64,000 nucleotides of DNA from Sphaerisporangium perillae. Lineage in GTDB: Bacteria > Actinomycetota > Actinomycetes > Streptosporangiales > Streptosporangiaceae. The DNA lies in NCBI RefSeq assembly GCF_023276435.1, contig NZ_JALLPO010000022.1:62001-126000 (forward strand), written 5' to 3'. Shown one piece after another: positions 35,428 to 44,944 of the stretch. The notes under the pieces were generated by a model. The model was not told where the DNA came from. It made no database searches and worked only from the letters and a program-made list of their open reading frames with translations. Each line of letters opens with the position of its first letter. The stretch's first letter is position 1. Made by a program: the position numbers and the translations under genes.

Positions 35428-36276
35428 TCAGGCGAGAGGACGCGAGTCCGGGGCCAGGGCCGACCACGGGAGGGTGAGCTCGCCGAGCCGCCAGCGGCGC
35501 CTGCCACCGAGCGGGGGAGTGGTCGCGACCGGCCAGGTGGCGGCCAGCCGCTCCACCGCCGCGATCCACCGCGGGCGCACCCCGTAGGCCCCGTACGGCG
35601 CGGAAAGCGCCCAGGCGTGGTCGAAGTCGCGCAGGAAGCCGTGGACCCGCTCACCCGGAACGTTGCGGTGGATCAACGTCTTCGGCAGCCGCTCGGCCAG
35701 GTCCGAGGGGCGCTCGAAGCCGGCGAGGCGGGCCGAGAACGTCACCGTGCGCGGCCCGCGGGCGTCCAGCGCCACCCAGGCCGCCCGGTGGCCCACCTCC
35801 GAACAGGTGCCCTCGACGATCACGCCGTCGCCGGCCAGGCGTGACCGCAGCAGGTCCCACGCCTCCCACGCCTGCGCCTCGCCGTACTGCCTGAGCACGT
35901 TGAACGCCCGGATGATGAGCGGCCGCCCGCCCACCGGCAGCTCGAACCCGCCGCGCACGAAGCTCAGCCCCGGCCTCTCGTACGGCTTGGCCGCGGCGAC
36001 GCGCACCGGATCGATCTCGACCCCCACCACCTCCACGTCGGGACGTACGCGGCGCAGCCGCAGGAAGAGCTCCGAGGTGGTGACGTGCGTCGCCCCGTAC
36101 CCGAGGTCGACCACGAGCGGCCGGTCCGCCGAGACCAGCAGCGGGCCGTACACCGCGGCCGTCCACCGGTCCGACCGGCGCAGGCGGTTGTGTCCCGTCG
36201 TCCCCCGGGTGATCTCGCCGACCGGCCTGCCCGCGGCCGGCGGCCGGCCGCCCCGCGCCCGCCCGCCGTTCACCAC
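35428..36276 (-). CDS. Class I SAM-dependent methyltransferase-like protein
   Basis: A 282-residue Rossmann-fold protein with motif I VVDLGYGATHVTT (about 53-65) and the acidic end of strand 2 VVGVEIDP (about 83-90). The rest is an actinobacterial family found near mshA, with NVLRQYGE and GTCSEVGHRAAWVAL. The substrate is unknown. The N-terminus may start later than shown, since the first 20 residues are low-complexity. Confidence 0.72.
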   Translation of the reverse strand: MVNGGRARGGRPPAAGRPVGEITRGTTGHNRLRRSDRWTAAVYGPLLVSADRPLVVDLGYGATHVTTSELFLRLRRVRPDVEVVGVEIDPVRVAAAKPYERPGLSFVRGGFELPVGGRPLIIRAFNVLRQYGEAQAWEAWDLLRSRLAGDGVIVEGTCSEVGHRAAWVALDARGPRTVTFSARLAGFERPSDLAERLPKTLIHRNVPGERVHGFLRDFDHAWALSAPYGAYGVRPRWIAAVERLAATWPVATTPPLGGRRRWRLGELTLPWSALAPDSRPLA

Positions 36277-36385
36277 GCGCCCGCCCCCTACCGGCCGGGT
36301 CGGCGGCGAGAAGCCGGCCGATACCGAGGCGATGGGCGGACCAGGGACGATGGACGACGTGGCGGAGATGGGGATGTCCTCACCC

Positions 36386-37126
36386 TCAGGAGACCCGGTG
36401 GACCTTGTGCTGCGCGGCCTGCGCGCGCGGGCGGATGACGAGCCGGTCGATGTTGACGTGCGCGGGCCGGGTGACGCACCAGGCGATCGCGTCGGCCACG
36501 TCGTCGGCCGTCAGGGGGTTCGGCACCCCCTGGTACACCTTCTCGGCGCGCTCGGCGTCGCCGCGGAAGCGGGTCAGCGAGAACTCCTCGGTCTGCACCA
36601 TGCCGGGGGCCACCTCGATGATGCGCACCGGCTCCCCGCACAGCTCCAGGCGGAGCGTCTCGGTCATGGAGGTCTGGGCGTGCTTGGCCGCGCAGTAGCC
36701 GCCACCGCCCTCGTAGGAGACCAGCCCCGCCACCGACGTCAGCATCAGCAGGACGCCGTCACCGGACTCGATCAGCTTCGGCAGCAGCGCCCGGGTCATT
36801 CTCAGCGACCCCAGCACGTTGACCTCGTACATCTGCCGCCAGTCGTCGACCAGCCCGTCGGCCACCGGCTCAAGGCCGACGGCCCCGCCCGCGTTGTTGA
36901 TCAGCACGTCACACCGGTCGAGCGAGCCGGCCAGCGCGGCCACGGACTCGTCGGAGGTCACGTCGAGCGTGGCGGGCCGGATGGCCGGAACCTCGGCCGC
37001 CAGCTTGTCCAGCCGGTCGCGGCGCCGGGCGGCGGCCACGACCTCGTAGCCCTCCGCGGCCAGCCGGCGCGCCGTGGCCTCCCCGATGCCGCTGCTCGCC
37101 CCCGTCACCACAGCTGTCCTGGTCAT
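36386..37126 (-). CDS. Short-chain dehydrogenase/reductase
   Basis: A 246-residue classical SDR with the NAD(P) motif TGASSGIG (about 8-15), NNAG (about 84-87), a catalytic Ser about 13 residues before YCAAK (about 148-152), and [10 protein letters not shown] after it. The basic residues after strand 2 (AARRRDRL) suggest NADP preference. ATG 37126 with AGGA six bases upstream is preferred to the TTG six codons earlier. Substrate unknown. Divergent from mshA. Confidence 0.87.
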   Translation of the reverse strand: MTRTAVVTGASSGIGEATARRLAAEGYEVVAAARRRDRLDKLAAEVPAIRPATLDVTSDESVAALAGSLDRCDVLINNAGGAVGLEPVADGLVDDWRQMYEVNVLGSLRMTRALLPKLIESGDGVLLMLTSVAGLVSYEGGGGYCAAKHAQTSMTETLRLELCGEPVRIIEVAPGMVQTEEFSLTRFRGDAERAEKVYQGVPNPLTADDVADAIAWCVTRPAHVNIDRLVIRPRAQAAQHKVHRVS

Positions 37127-37250
37127 GTCGTGTCCTGTCCTCAAGGTCGGATCGGGAACCTCGGCGTCCGGCGCCCCCGGCGGTGCTCGTGCGCCGCCCG
37201 TCGGTCATCTTGCCAGCGCGCCGGGAGAGGGGTGCGCGCGGGACCACGCG

Positions 37251-37311
37251 ATTCCCTTCTGGGAATCTCATGAAGTTTCCGACAGTTATAACCCTTCTGG
37301 AGGTGGTGTCG
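37251..37311 (+). promoter_or_regulatory. mshA upstream region with ATTCCC dyad
   Basis: ATTCCC and GGGAAT (37251-37256 and 37261-37266) form a perfect inverted repeat. TATAAC near 37287 is a possible -10. GGAGG at 37299-37303 is the ribosome binding site that favours GTG 37312. Confidence 0.4.
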
Positions 37312-38601
37312 GTGCCGCGAGTGCCGGTCGCACGCCGGGTCAACCGGGTCGCGACGATCAGCATGCACACGTCCCCGCTCGACCAGCCGGGCACCGGTGA
37401 CGCCGGGGGCATGAACGTCTACATCGTCGAGGTGGCCAAGCGCCTCGCCGACCTGGGGGTCGAGGTCGAGATCTTCACGCGGCAGACCGCCCGCGACCTG
37501 CCTCCCGCTGTCGAGCTGGTGCCGGGCGTGATCGTCCGCCACGTCACCGCCGGGCCGTACGAGGAGCTCGACAAGGGCGACCTGCCGGGCCAGCTCTGCG
37601 GGTTCCTGTCCGGCGTGCTGCGCACCGAGGCGATGTTCGACCCCGGGCACTACGACGTCATCCACTCGCACTACTGGCTGTCCGGCCAGGTCGGCTGGCT
37701 CGCCAAGGAGCGCTGGGGCGTGCCCCTGGTGCACACCATGCACACCATGGCCAAGGTCAAGAACCTTCTGCTCGCCGACGGTGACAAGCCCGAGCCCGTC
37801 GCTCGCGTGCTCGGCGAGGAGCAGGTCGTCGAGATCGCCGACCGCCTGGTCGCCAACACCGCCGCCGAGGCGCGCGAGCTGATCGATCTCTACGGCGCCC
37901 CCAGCGAGCGTGTGGCCGTGGTGAACCCCGGCGTCAACCTCCAGGTGTTCCAGCCCGCCTCCAAAGGCGCCGCCCGGCACCGGCTGCACCTGCCGCAGGA
38001 CGCCCACGTCCTGCTCTTCGTCGGCCGCATCCAGCCGCTCAAGGCCCCCGACGTCCTGCTCAGAGCCGCCGCGCGGATGCTCGCGGACGACCCTTCGCTA
38101 CGGTCGCGCCTGATCGTGGCCTGCGTCGGCGGCCCGAGCGGCAACGGGCTCGCCCGGCCCTCCTACCTCACCGACCTGGCCGCCGAGCTCGGCATCTCCG
38201 ACGTCGTACGGCTCGCGCCGCCCGCTCCGCAGAGCGAGCTCGCCGACTGGTACCGCGCCGCCGACGTCACCGTCGTCCCGTCCTACAACGAGTCGTTCGG
38301 CCTTGTCGCACTGGAGTCCCAGGCCTGCGGCACCCCCGTCGCGGCCGCCGCCGTGGGCGGGCTCCGCACGGCCGTGCGGGACGGCGTGTCCGGCCTGCTC
38401 GTCGACGGGCACGAGCCCAACGCGTGGGCCAGGACATTACGCGCGTTCGTCGACCGCCCGCTCTGGCGCGACACGCTCGCCACCGGGGCCAGGGACCACG
38501 CGGCGGCCTTCGGCTGGTCGGCCACCGCCTCGCGCCTCGTCGAGGTGTACGCCGGCGCCATGGCCCGGCTGCGCCGCACGCCGGTGGCCGTGAACCTCTG
38601 A
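37312..38601 (+). CDS. mshA: D-inositol-3-phosphate glycosyltransferase
   Basis: MshA is a GT-B glycosyltransferase that joins UDP-GlcNAc to inositol-3-phosphate, the first step of mycothiol synthesis. N-terminal donor/acceptor motifs are [20 protein letters not shown] (about 19-38) and HSHYWLSG. The C-terminal donor site has [14 protein letters not shown] and the E-x7-E motif ESFGLVALE near residue 326. Length is about 430 residues. GTG 37312 follows GGAGG with eight bases spacing. ATG 37270 is an alternative start in the same frame. mshD lies at the left edge of the window. Confidence 0.93.
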   Translation: MPRVPVARRVNRVATISMHTSPLDQPGTGDAGGMNVYIVEVAKRLADLGVEVEIFTRQTARDLPPAVELVPGVIVRHVTAGPYEELDKGDLPGQLCGFLSGVLRTEAMFDPGHYDVIHSHYWLSGQVGWLAKERWGVPLVHTMHTMAKVKNLLLADGDKPEPVARVLGEEQVVEIADRLVANTAAEARELIDLYGAPSERVAVVNPGVNLQVFQPASKGAARHRLHLPQDAHVLLFVGRIQPLKAPDVLLRAAARMLADDPSLRSRLIVACVGGPSGNGLARPSYLTDLAAELGISDVVRLAPPAPQSELADWYRAADVTVVPSYNESFGLVALESQACGTPVAAAAVGGLRTAVRDGVSGLLVDGHEPNAWARTLRAFVDRPLWRDTLATGARDHAAAFGWSATASRLVEVYAGAMARLRRTPVAVNL

Positions 38602-38724
38602 CGCTTAGACGGTCCGGCACGGGGAATCCTGGACCTCCGTCCGGTGGGGCGGAGGCAGTACTGTCGTCGCCGACCGTACGGACCGGCGCGGGCCGCCACG
38701 AGGAACGTGGGAGTGTGCACTGTT

Positions 38725-39237
38725 ATGGATCACGAGGCGGCCGTCGAGTCCGCGCTGAAGGCGGCGGAGATCTCCTACGAGCGCCCGCGCCCGGGCGCCT
38801 TCCTGGTGAGACTTCCAGGGCAGCACAAGCTGGCGACCATGACCTGGCTCAGCATCTCCGGCCAGGCGCTGCACGTCGAGGCGTTCTTCTGCCGGCAGCC
38901 CGACGAGAACCACCTGGAGTTCTACCGCTGGCTGCTGACCAAGAACGGCTCCATGTACGGCGTGCACTTCGCCCTCGACGCGGTCGGGGACGTCCACCTC
39001 GTCGGGCACCTGCCGCTCGCGTCGGTGTCCCAGGAGGAGATCGACCGGCTGCTCGGCTGCGTGCTGACCTACGCCGACGACTGGTTCGACCGCGCCCTGG
39101 AGCTGGGATTCGCCTCCTCCATCCGCCGCGAGTGGGACTGGCGGGTCAAGCGCGGAGAGTCCCTTGCCAACCTGCGGGCCTTCGAAGGCATCGTCGAGCG
39201 CGGCAGACGGGAAGAGAACCCCGGAACGGCCGTCTGA
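38725..39237 (+). CDS. YbjN-domain protein
   Basis: A 170-residue YbjN-fold protein with the family features [20 protein letters not shown] and [17 protein letters not shown]. YbjN proteins resemble type III secretion chaperones in fold, and in actinobacteria they sit next to mshA or gpmA without known function. ATG 38725 is chosen because the alignment-like core starts there. GTG codons a few residues upstream are possible. Confidence 0.8.
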   Translation: MDHEAAVESALKAAEISYERPRPGAFLVRLPGQHKLATMTWLSISGQALHVEAFFCRQPDENHLEFYRWLLTKNGSMYGVHFALDAVGDVHLVGHLPLASVSQEEIDRLLGCVLTYADDWFDRALELGFASSIRREWDWRVKRGESLANLRAFEGIVERGRREENPGTAV

Positions 39238-39334
39238 CCGGCTCACGGCTCGAAGTACCAGAGGCGGCGCGGGCCGGCCAGGGCCCCGGGCCGTCGCTAC
39301 CCGCGTAAAGCGGGCACGCCCTAAGCTTGGGCGC

Positions 39335-40084
39335 ATGGCTACTTTGGTGCTATTGCGGCATGGCGAGAGTGAGTGGAACGCGAAAGGCCTGTTCACCGGA
39401 TGGGTCGACGTCAATCTCTCGGCCACGGGTGAGGAAGAGGCGCGTCGCGGCGGCAGGCTGCTCCTCGACGCGGACGTGCGCCCCGACGTGGTGCACACCT
39501 CGGTCCTGACCCGCGCCATCCAGACCGCCAACCTCGCCCTTGGCGCGGCGGACCTGCTGTGGCTGCCGGTCGCGCGCTCCTGGAGGCTCAACGAGCGCCA
39601 CTACGGCGCGCTCCAGGGCAAGGACAAGGCGCAGACCCGCGACGAGTTCGGTGACGAGCAGTTCATGCTCTGGCGTCGCTCGTACGACGTCCCGCCGCCG
39701 CCGCTGGCCGACGACGACGAGTTCTCCCAGGCCGGCGACGCGCGGTACGCCACGCTGCCGCCGGAGCTGCTGCCGAGGACCGAGTGCCTCAAGGACGTCG
39801 TCCAGCGCATGCTGCCCTACTGGTACGACCGCATCGTGCCCGACCTGGCGGACGGACGCACCACCCTGGTCGTGGCCCACGGCAACTCGCTGCGCGCCCT
39901 GGTCAAGCACCTCGACGGCATCGGCGACGACGAGATCGCCGGGCTCAACATCCCGACCGGCATCCCGCTCCGCTACGAGCTGGACGCCGACTTCCGGCCG
40001 CTCAAGCCCGGCGGCGAGTACCTCGACCCGGAGGCCGCCAAGGCCGCCATCGAGGCCGTCGCCAACCAGGGCAAGGCCAAGTAG
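39335..40084 (+). CDS. gpmA: 2,3-bisphosphoglycerate-dependent phosphoglycerate mutase
   Basis: This glycolytic enzyme interconverts 3- and 2-phosphoglycerate in the cytosol. The phospho-histidine motif [12 protein letters not shown] lies at residues 4-15, [15 protein letters not shown] near 88-102 and the second catalytic His in [15 protein letters not shown] near 183. Length 249 residues is standard. TAAGCT seven bases before the ATG suggests a leaderless message. A perfect 14-bp terminator follows. Confidence 0.95.
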   Translation: MATLVLLRHGESEWNAKGLFTGWVDVNLSATGEEEARRGGRLLLDADVRPDVVHTSVLTRAIQTANLALGAADLLWLPVARSWRLNERHYGALQGKDKAQTRDEFGDEQFMLWRRSYDVPPPPLADDDEFSQAGDARYATLPPELLPRTECLKDVVQRMLPYWYDRIVPDLADGRTTLVVAHGNSLRALVKHLDGIGDDEIAGLNIPTGIPLRYELDADFRPLKPGGEYLDPEAAKAAIEAVANQGKAK

Positions 40085-40100
40085 CCCTCGACCGTCACAA

Positions 40101-40133
40101 GAAAGCCCCGGACCGCGAAGGTCCGGGGCTTTC
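40101..40133. terminator. Bidirectional terminator between gpmA and phoU
   Basis: GAAAGCCCCGGACC (40101-40114) pairs perfectly with 40120-40133 over loop GCGAA. The TTTC and GAAA ends give short U-tracts on both strands. Confidence 0.8.
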
Positions 40134-40194
40134 TCGCGCGCCGGGGCGCCTGGTCCCCCGTGGAACGGTGCGACGCGGGCGGGTGGCGCCGTTG

Positions 40195-40854
40195 TCAGGA
40201 GGCGGAGCTGCCGTCGTGCCGGCTGCCGGTCACGAGGTACACCACGTCACGGGCGACCCGCACGGCGTGGTCGGCGTACCGCTCGTAGTAGCGGCCGGTG
40301 AGGGTGATGTCGATCGCCGGCTCGATGCCGTGCGCCCAGTCCTTGGACAGCAGCACGCGGAACAGCCTGCGGTGCAGCCGGTCCATCGCGTCATCGTCGT
40401 CGTCGAGCTGCTTGGCGAGCTCGACGTCGTGGGTGGCGATGCAGCTCCCGGTCTTGGTGATCAGGCGCTCGGCGATCTGCCCCATCTCCAGGATGGTGTC
40501 GCGCACCTCCGGCGGGATCGCCGAGTCGGGGTGACGCATCCGCGCGATCTTCGCCACGTGCTCGGCCAGGTCGCCCATGCGCTCCAGGTCCCCGCCCATC
40601 CGCAGCGCGGTGATCGCGATGCGCAGGTCCACGGCCACGGGCTGCTGGGTGGCCATCAGCTCGAAGATGGAGGTCTCGATCTCCTGGAAGAGCCGGTTGA
40701 CCTCGGCGTCCTGGGAGATCACACTCTCCGCGAGCTGGAGGTCGGCGTCCAGCAAGGCGGTGGTGGCCCTCGATATCGCCGAGCGGACCAGGCTGGTCAT
40801 CTCCACTAGGCGGTCGTTGAGAGCGTTGAGTTCTTCGTGGAAGGCGTCGCGCAT
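40195..40854 (-). CDS. phoU: Phosphate signalling protein PhoU
   Basis: A 219-residue helical protein with two PhoU repeats, each carrying a metal-cluster motif: ALRMGGDLERMGDLAEHVAK and GRYYERYADHAVRVARDV. PhoU links the phosphate transporter to the phosphate histidine kinase and keeps it silent when phosphate is plentiful. ATG 40852-40854 has TAGCGT seven bases upstream (leaderless). It is divergent from senX3, sharing a short control region with a likely PHO-type dyad. Confidence 0.93.
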   Translation of the reverse strand: MRDAFHEELNALNDRLVEMTSLVRSAISRATTALLDADLQLAESVISQDAEVNRLFQEIETSIFELMATQQPVAVDLRIAITALRMGGDLERMGDLAEHVAKIARMRHPDSAIPPEVRDTILEMGQIAERLITKTGSCIATHDVELAKQLDDDDDAMDRLHRRLFRVLLSKDWAHGIEPAIDITLTGRYYERYADHAVRVARDVVYLVTGSRHDGSSAS

Positions 40855-40969
40855 GCGACTTACGCTACGCGCGCGTTCGTGAACGAACTTCGTCCAGAAG
40901 ATGAACTCTGCAGGAAAGGGGCGTCGAGGAGGTCCTGGCCAGCGAATAAGGCCGCCTACCATCGAAAGC
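40855..40969. promoter_or_regulatory. phoU/senX3 divergent control region
   Basis: Leaderless -10 boxes flank it: TAGCGT (40862-40867, minus strand) for phoU and TACCAT (40957-40962) for senX3, each seven bases from the start codon. The dyad GTTCGTGAACGAAC (40875-40888) directly upstream of the phoU -10 box resembles the GTTC-based PHO boxes bound by PhoP/RegX3. Confidence 0.55.
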
Positions 40970-42142
40970 GTGAGTGAGATCGTGACAAGCCTGGCCGCCC
41001 TGGCGGGTTTTGTCGTCGGGGCGATCGCGATGGTGGCGGTGCGTCCTCGGGACAAACGCCACCCCGAGCCCGTTGAGAACTCCGACCTCGTCCTGCCTCA
41101 GGGGGTGGCGTCGGTGCTGGCCGTGCTGCCCTCCTCCGCCGTCGTGCTGGACCGTGACGACCGGGTGCTGCGTGCCAGCTCCGCCGCGCGGGCCTTCGGC
41201 CTGGTCAAGGGGGATCACCTCATGGCCGCCGAGCTGCTCGCCCTCGCCCGGCAGGTGCGCAGGGACGGCGAGATCCGCGAGAGCGAGTTCGAGGTCGCCG
41301 GCCACAAGTTCGGCATGGAGGTCACCACCTTCGCCGTGCGGGTCGCCCCCCTGGGCACTCACGGCCAGGTGCTGGTGCTCGCGGAGGACCAGACCGAGCA
41401 CCGCCGCGTCGAGGCCGTGCGCCGCGACTTCGTCGCCAACGTCAGCCACGAGCTGAAGACCCCCGTGGGCGCGCTGAGCCTGCTGGCCGAGACGATCCAG
41501 GACGCCGCGGACGACCCCGTGGCGGTCAACCGCTTCGCCGGGCGCATGCAGCACGAGGCGGCCCGGCTCACCTACCTCGTCCAGGACCTGATCACCCTTT
41601 CCCGCATCCAGGGCGGCGAGCCGATCCCCACGCCCGGCTGCGTGCCGGTCGACGAGGTGCTCAACGAGGCCATCGACCGGTGCAACACCAAGGCCGCGGC
41701 CAAGGACATCGCGCTGGTCGCCGGCGGCACGGAGGGCCTTCGCGTGTGGGGCGACGACGAGCTGCTGGTCACCGCCCTGCGCAACCTGATCGACAACGCG
41801 GTCGCCTACAGTCCCGAGAGCACCCGCGTCGTCGTGAGCGCCCGCCCCGCCGGCGAGTCCGTCGAGGTGAGCGTCAGCGACCAGGGCATCGGCATCCCCG
41901 AGAGCTCGCAGGAGCGCATCTTCGAGAGGTTCTTCCGCGTCGACCCCGCCCGATCCCGGGCCACCGGCGGCACGGGGCTCGGCCTCGCCATCGTCAAGCA
42001 CGTCGCCGTGGCCCACGGCGGTGAGGTGACGGTCTGGAGCAAGGAAGGCTCCGGCTCCACCTTCACGCTTCGTCTGCCGGCCTTCGGCGGCACGGCGATA
42101 GCCGTACCAAGCACATCAATCCCTCTGGAGGCCGCGAAGTGA
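40970..42142 (+). CDS. senX3: Phosphate sensor histidine kinase SenX3 (PhoR)
   Basis: The kinase of the phosphate-starvation system. With GTG 40970 as start (TACCAT box seven bases upstream) it has 390 residues: a membrane segment (about 5-25), a PAS-like domain (about 55-145), an H-box FVANVSHELKTP (about 160-171) and an ATPase domain with NLIDNAVAYS, DQGIGIP and TGGTGLGLAIVKH. It has one membrane segment rather than the two of typical PhoR. regX3 starts in an overlapping GTGA. An upstream in-frame start at 40901 lacks a signal. Confidence 0.93.
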   Translation: MSEIVTSLAALAGFVVGAIAMVAVRPRDKRHPEPVENSDLVLPQGVASVLAVLPSSAVVLDRDDRVLRASSAARAFGLVKGDHLMAAELLALARQVRRDGEIRESEFEVAGHKFGMEVTTFAVRVAPLGTHGQVLVLAEDQTEHRRVEAVRRDFVANVSHELKTPVGALSLLAETIQDAADDPVAVNRFAGRMQHEAARLTYLVQDLITLSRIQGGEPIPTPGCVPVDEVLNEAIDRCNTKAAAKDIALVAGGTEGLRVWGDDELLVTALRNLIDNAVAYSPESTRVVVSARPAGESVEVSVSDQGIGIPESSQERIFERFFRVDPARSRATGGTGLGLAIVKHVAVAHGGEVTVWSKEGSGSTFTLRLPAFGGTAIAVPSTSIPLEAAK

Positions 42143-42828
42143 CCCGCGTGCTCGTCGTCGAGGACGAGGAGTCGTTCTCCGACGCCCTGTCCTACATGCT
42201 GCGCAAGGAGGGGTTCGAAGTCGCGGTGGCGGCCACCGGCCCCGAGGCGCTGGACACCTTCGACCGCAACGGCGCCGATCTGGTGCTGCTCGATCTGATG
42301 CTTCCCGGCCTGCCCGGTACGGAGGTGTGCCGCTCGCTGCGGCAGCGTTCCAAGGTCCCGGTGATCATGCTGACCGCCAAGGACAGCGAGATCGACAAGG
42401 TGGTCGGCCTGGAGCTCGGTGCCGACGACTACGTCACCAAGCCGTTCTCCTCCCGCGAGCTGGTGGCGCGCATCCGCGCGGTGCTGCGCAGGCAGGGCGA
42501 CGCCGAGGAGGTCGAGCAGGCCGTCCTCGCCGCCGGTCCGGTCCGCATGGACGTCGACCGCCACATCGTCGCGGTCCGCGGCAAGCAGGTGCAGCTCCCG
42601 CTGAAGGAGTTCGAGCTGCTGGAGGTGCTGCTGCGCAACGCGGGCCGGGTGCTGACCCGTGGCCAGCTGATCGACCGCGTGTGGGGCGCCGACTACGTCG
42701 GCGACACCAAGACCCTCGACGTGCACGTCAAGCGCCTGAGGGCCAAGGTCGAGGCCGACCCCTCCGACCCGCGGTGCATCCTCACCGTCCGCGGCCTGGG
42801 GTACAAGTTCGACCCCGCGGAGGCCTGA
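42139..42828 (+). CDS. regX3: Phosphate response regulator RegX3 (PhoP)
   Basis: A 229-residue OmpR-family regulator. The receiver has acidic residues in VVEDEES, the phospho-acceptor in LVLLDLMLPG (Asp about 52), Thr in MLTAKD and Lys in TKPFSSREL. The winged helix includes KEFELLEVLLRNAGRVLTR, DVHVKRLRAK and VRGLGYKFD. It should activate phosphate uptake and scavenging genes, possibly including the secreted phosphatases in this window. Start GTG overlaps the senX3 stop, and CTGGAGG lies upstream. Confidence 0.94.
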   Translation: MTRVLVVEDEESFSDALSYMLRKEGFEVAVAATGPEALDTFDRNGADLVLLDLMLPGLPGTEVCRSLRQRSKVPVIMLTAKDSEIDKVVGLELGADDYVTKPFSSRELVARIRAVLRRQGDAEEVEQAVLAAGPVRMDVDRHIVAVRGKQVQLPLKEFELLEVLLRNAGRVLTRGQLIDRVWGADYVGDTKTLDVHVKRLRAKVEADPSDPRCILTVRGLGYKFDPAEA

Positions 42829-42846
42829 GCCTCTGCCTGAACGTCG

Positions 42847-43004
42847 AAGGCCCGGTGGTGGGGGGGGGGGGGGGGGCCCCCCCCCGCCCCTGCCCAGGCC
42901 CCCCCCGGCGCCGGCCCGCCGCCCGCCCCGGGCAGGCAGGGCCCGCTCCCTGACCGGCGCCGGCCGGGTGGTGCGGCTCGAGCGAGCCGCACCACCGGGC
43001 CTTT
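42847..43004. repeat. G17-C9 low-complexity block inside a split terminator
   Basis: A run of 17 G (42860-42876) is followed directly by 9 C (42877-42885) and about 80 bases of almost pure G/C. AAGGCCCGGTGGTG at 42847-42860 is complementary to CACCACCGGGCCTT at the far end (42990-43003), and GGTGGTG recurs at both edges of the block. This looks like an expanded or misassembled segment within an originally compact hairpin. Confidence 0.5.
42964..43004. terminator. Terminator between regX3 and the lipoprotein gene
   Basis: GGTGGTGCGGCTC pairs with GAGCCGCACCACC across a four-base loop (stem of 13 bp, about 42967-42996), followed by GGGCCTTTCG. It lies between convergent genes. Confidence 0.7.
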
Positions 43005-43037
43005 CGCCTGCCCGCCACGGGCTCGGCGCGTCAGCCG

Positions 43038-43667
43038 TCAGCTGTTGGCGGTCGGGTCCGCCGAGGGAGTGGTGCTGGGGGACGTCGTGGGCGCCGGGGT
43101 GGCCGAGGCCGACGGGGCGGCGCTCGGCGCGGCCGGGAGGCCGGCGAACTCGCGGCTGCGCGTGACCACAGGGACGGCCATCTGGATGTCACCGGCGGTG
43201 GCGAAGCGGAGGGTCAGGGTGAGGCTCTCACCGCCGTACAGCGGCTTCTGGGTGCCTTCCAGGATGACCTGGGACGCCGGCCTGCCGGTGTTGACGAGCT
43301 GGCCGGGGGGCAGGCTGATAACGCCCGGCGCCTTGACCGACGCCGCGGCCTGGCCGGCCACGGAGACGCCTTCGAGCCGGTCGGCGGCGGTGCCGTAGTT
43401 CACCATCGACAGGTAGAGCGGGACCGAGCCGCCCGCCGCGATCTGGGCACCCGACTCAGGGCCGAGGAGGAACGCCTGGGCGATCTTGATGCCGTTCCTG
43501 CCGTAGGCCTTGCTGGAGCCGTTGCTGTCAATGAGCACGTTGGCCTCGGTCGGTGCGTACGCATTGTTGGTGTTCGCGTCGGTGCCCGCGCCACACGCGG
43601 CCAGCGCAGGGGCGGCTGCGAGCAGAGCGGTGACGATGATCACCCTGCGACGGCTGGTGCTGGTCAC
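43038..43667 (-). CDS. Uncharacterised lipoprotein
   Basis: A 209-residue exported lipoprotein: signal peptide with lipobox ALAAC (Cys about 25), an asparagine-rich linker, a beta-rich domain of about 130 residues (AFLLGPESGAQIAAGGSVPL, GVISLPPGQLVNTGRP), and a Ser/Thr/Pro tail. It resembles PCu(A)C-like copper chaperone domains in outline, without their Met/His ligands, so copper binding is not supported. AAGGAG precedes GTG 43667. It is usually found between regX3/phoP and carD in actinomycetes. Confidence 0.75.
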   Translation of the reverse strand: MTSTSRRRVIIVTALLAAAPALAACGAGTDANTNNAYAPTEANVLIDSNGSSKAYGRNGIKIAQAFLLGPESGAQIAAGGSVPLYLSMVNYGTAADRLEGVSVAGQAAASVKAPGVISLPPGQLVNTGRPASQVILEGTQKPLYGGESLTLTLRFATAGDIQMAVPVVTRSREFAGLPAAPSAAPSASATPAPTTSPSTTPSADPTANS

Positions 43668-43952
43668 AGTTCGAGGTCTCCTTGATACACATGGGTATGG
43701 CCAATGGCAACCTTATCCGTGCTCTCGGCCCCTTTCTCAGGCGGGCCGGGGACGGCGTACGGACGGCGCACAAGGGGCGCGAGGGCGGCCAGCATCGCAG
43801 GTCACCGGGCATGTCAGGAGCGCGGATTCACAGGGTCGACCGGTTGTCAAGTCCTAAATCGAGGCTTTGACCTGCAGTTATGTTGATTTCACTGTTCCGG
43901 GAGGGGACTGGCGCGTGGTATCCTGGAGTACAGCGGAAGGGGTACTTGTCAC

Positions 43953-44435
43953 ATGACTTTCCAGGTCGGCGACACTGTCGTCTACCCCCACCACGGGGCT
44001 GCTCGGATCGAAGCCATCACGACCCGCACGATAAAGGGCGAGGACAGAACCTATCTGGTGCTGAAGGTCGACAAGGGCGACCTTACCGTTCAGGTGCCGG
44101 CGGACAACGCCGAGCTCGTCGGTGTGCGTGATGTTGTGGGCCAGGAAGGCCTGGAGCGCGTCTTCGACGTTCTGCGCATGCCGCACACAGAAGAGCCCAC
44201 CAACTGGTCGCGTCGTTACAAGGCCAACCTTGAGAAGCTGGCGTCCGGTGACGTCAACAAGGTTGCCGAAGTGGTGCGTGACCTTTGGCGGCGAGACAAG
44301 GAGCGTGGTCTGTCCGCAGGCGAAAAGCGCATGCTCGCGAAGGCCAGGCAGATACTGGTCAGTGAGCTGGCGCTCGCGGAGAAGACCAACGAGGACAAGG
44401 CCGAGGCGCTTCTCGACGAGGTTCTCAACTCCTGA
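43953..44435 (+). CDS. carD: RNA polymerase-binding regulator CarD
   Basis: CarD binds the RNA polymerase beta subunit and stabilises open promoter complexes. The N-terminal RNAP-interaction domain has [16 protein letters not shown] and [16 protein letters not shown]. The C-terminal helical domain has [17 protein letters not shown] and the Trp-containing [20 protein letters not shown] that wedges the -10 region. GGAAGGGG precedes ATG 43953. A TATCCT box lies about 35 bases upstream. ispF follows after two bases. Confidence 0.94.
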   Translation: MTFQVGDTVVYPHHGAARIEAITTRTIKGEDRTYLVLKVDKGDLTVQVPADNAELVGVRDVVGQEGLERVFDVLRMPHTEEPTNWSRRYKANLEKLASGDVNKVAEVVRDLWRRDKERGLSAGEKRMLAKARQILVSELALAEKTNEDKAEALLDEVLNS

Positions 44436-44437
44436 AC

Positions 44438-44911
44438 ATGACACGGCCAAGGGTGGGCGTCGGAGTCGACGTCCACCCTTTCGCATCCGGCCGCGAGCTC
44501 AATCTGGCCGGCCTCCACTGGCCGGGTGAGACCGGGCTCGCGGGCCATTCCGACGGCGACGCCGCCGCGCACGCCTGCTGTGACGCGCTGCTGTCCGCCG
44601 CCGGTCTCGGCGATCTCGGAGGGCTTTTCGGCACCTCCGACCCACGCTGGGCGGGCGCGTCCGGCGTCACCCTGCTCGAGGAGGCCGCACGTCACGTGCG
44701 CGCGGCCGGGTTCGAGATCGGCAACATCGCCGTGCAGATCATCGGCAACCGCCCCAAGCTCGCGCCGCGACGCGCCGAGGCCGAGAAGGTCCTGAGCGAG
44801 GTGGTGTCGGCCCCGGTCAGCGTCAGCGCCACCACGACCGACGGGCTCGGTCTCACCGGGCGAGGAGAGGGCATCGCCGCCATCGCCACCGCCCTCGTTT
44901 TCGGCCGCTGA
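44438..44911 (+). CDS. ispF: 2-C-methyl-D-erythritol 2,4-cyclodiphosphate synthase
   Basis: IspF makes the cyclic diphosphate intermediate of the MEP isoprenoid pathway. Metal site DVHPF (about 11-15) with His in [10 protein letters not shown] (about 36-45), and the substrate loop [15 protein letters not shown] (about 133-147) are present. The 157-residue length is normal for a single-function enzyme. It is coupled to carD. The ispD gene that usually lies between carD and ispF is absent. Confidence 0.95.
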   Translation: MTRPRVGVGVDVHPFASGRELNLAGLHWPGETGLAGHSDGDAAAHACCDALLSAAGLGDLGGLFGTSDPRWAGASGVTLLEEAARHVRAAGFEIGNIAVQIIGNRPKLAPRRAEAEKVLSEVVSAPVSVSATTTDGLGLTGRGEGIAAIATALVFGR

Positions 44912-44944
44912 TCCTCTCTGAAAGCATGCCTGCGGAGCCTCATG

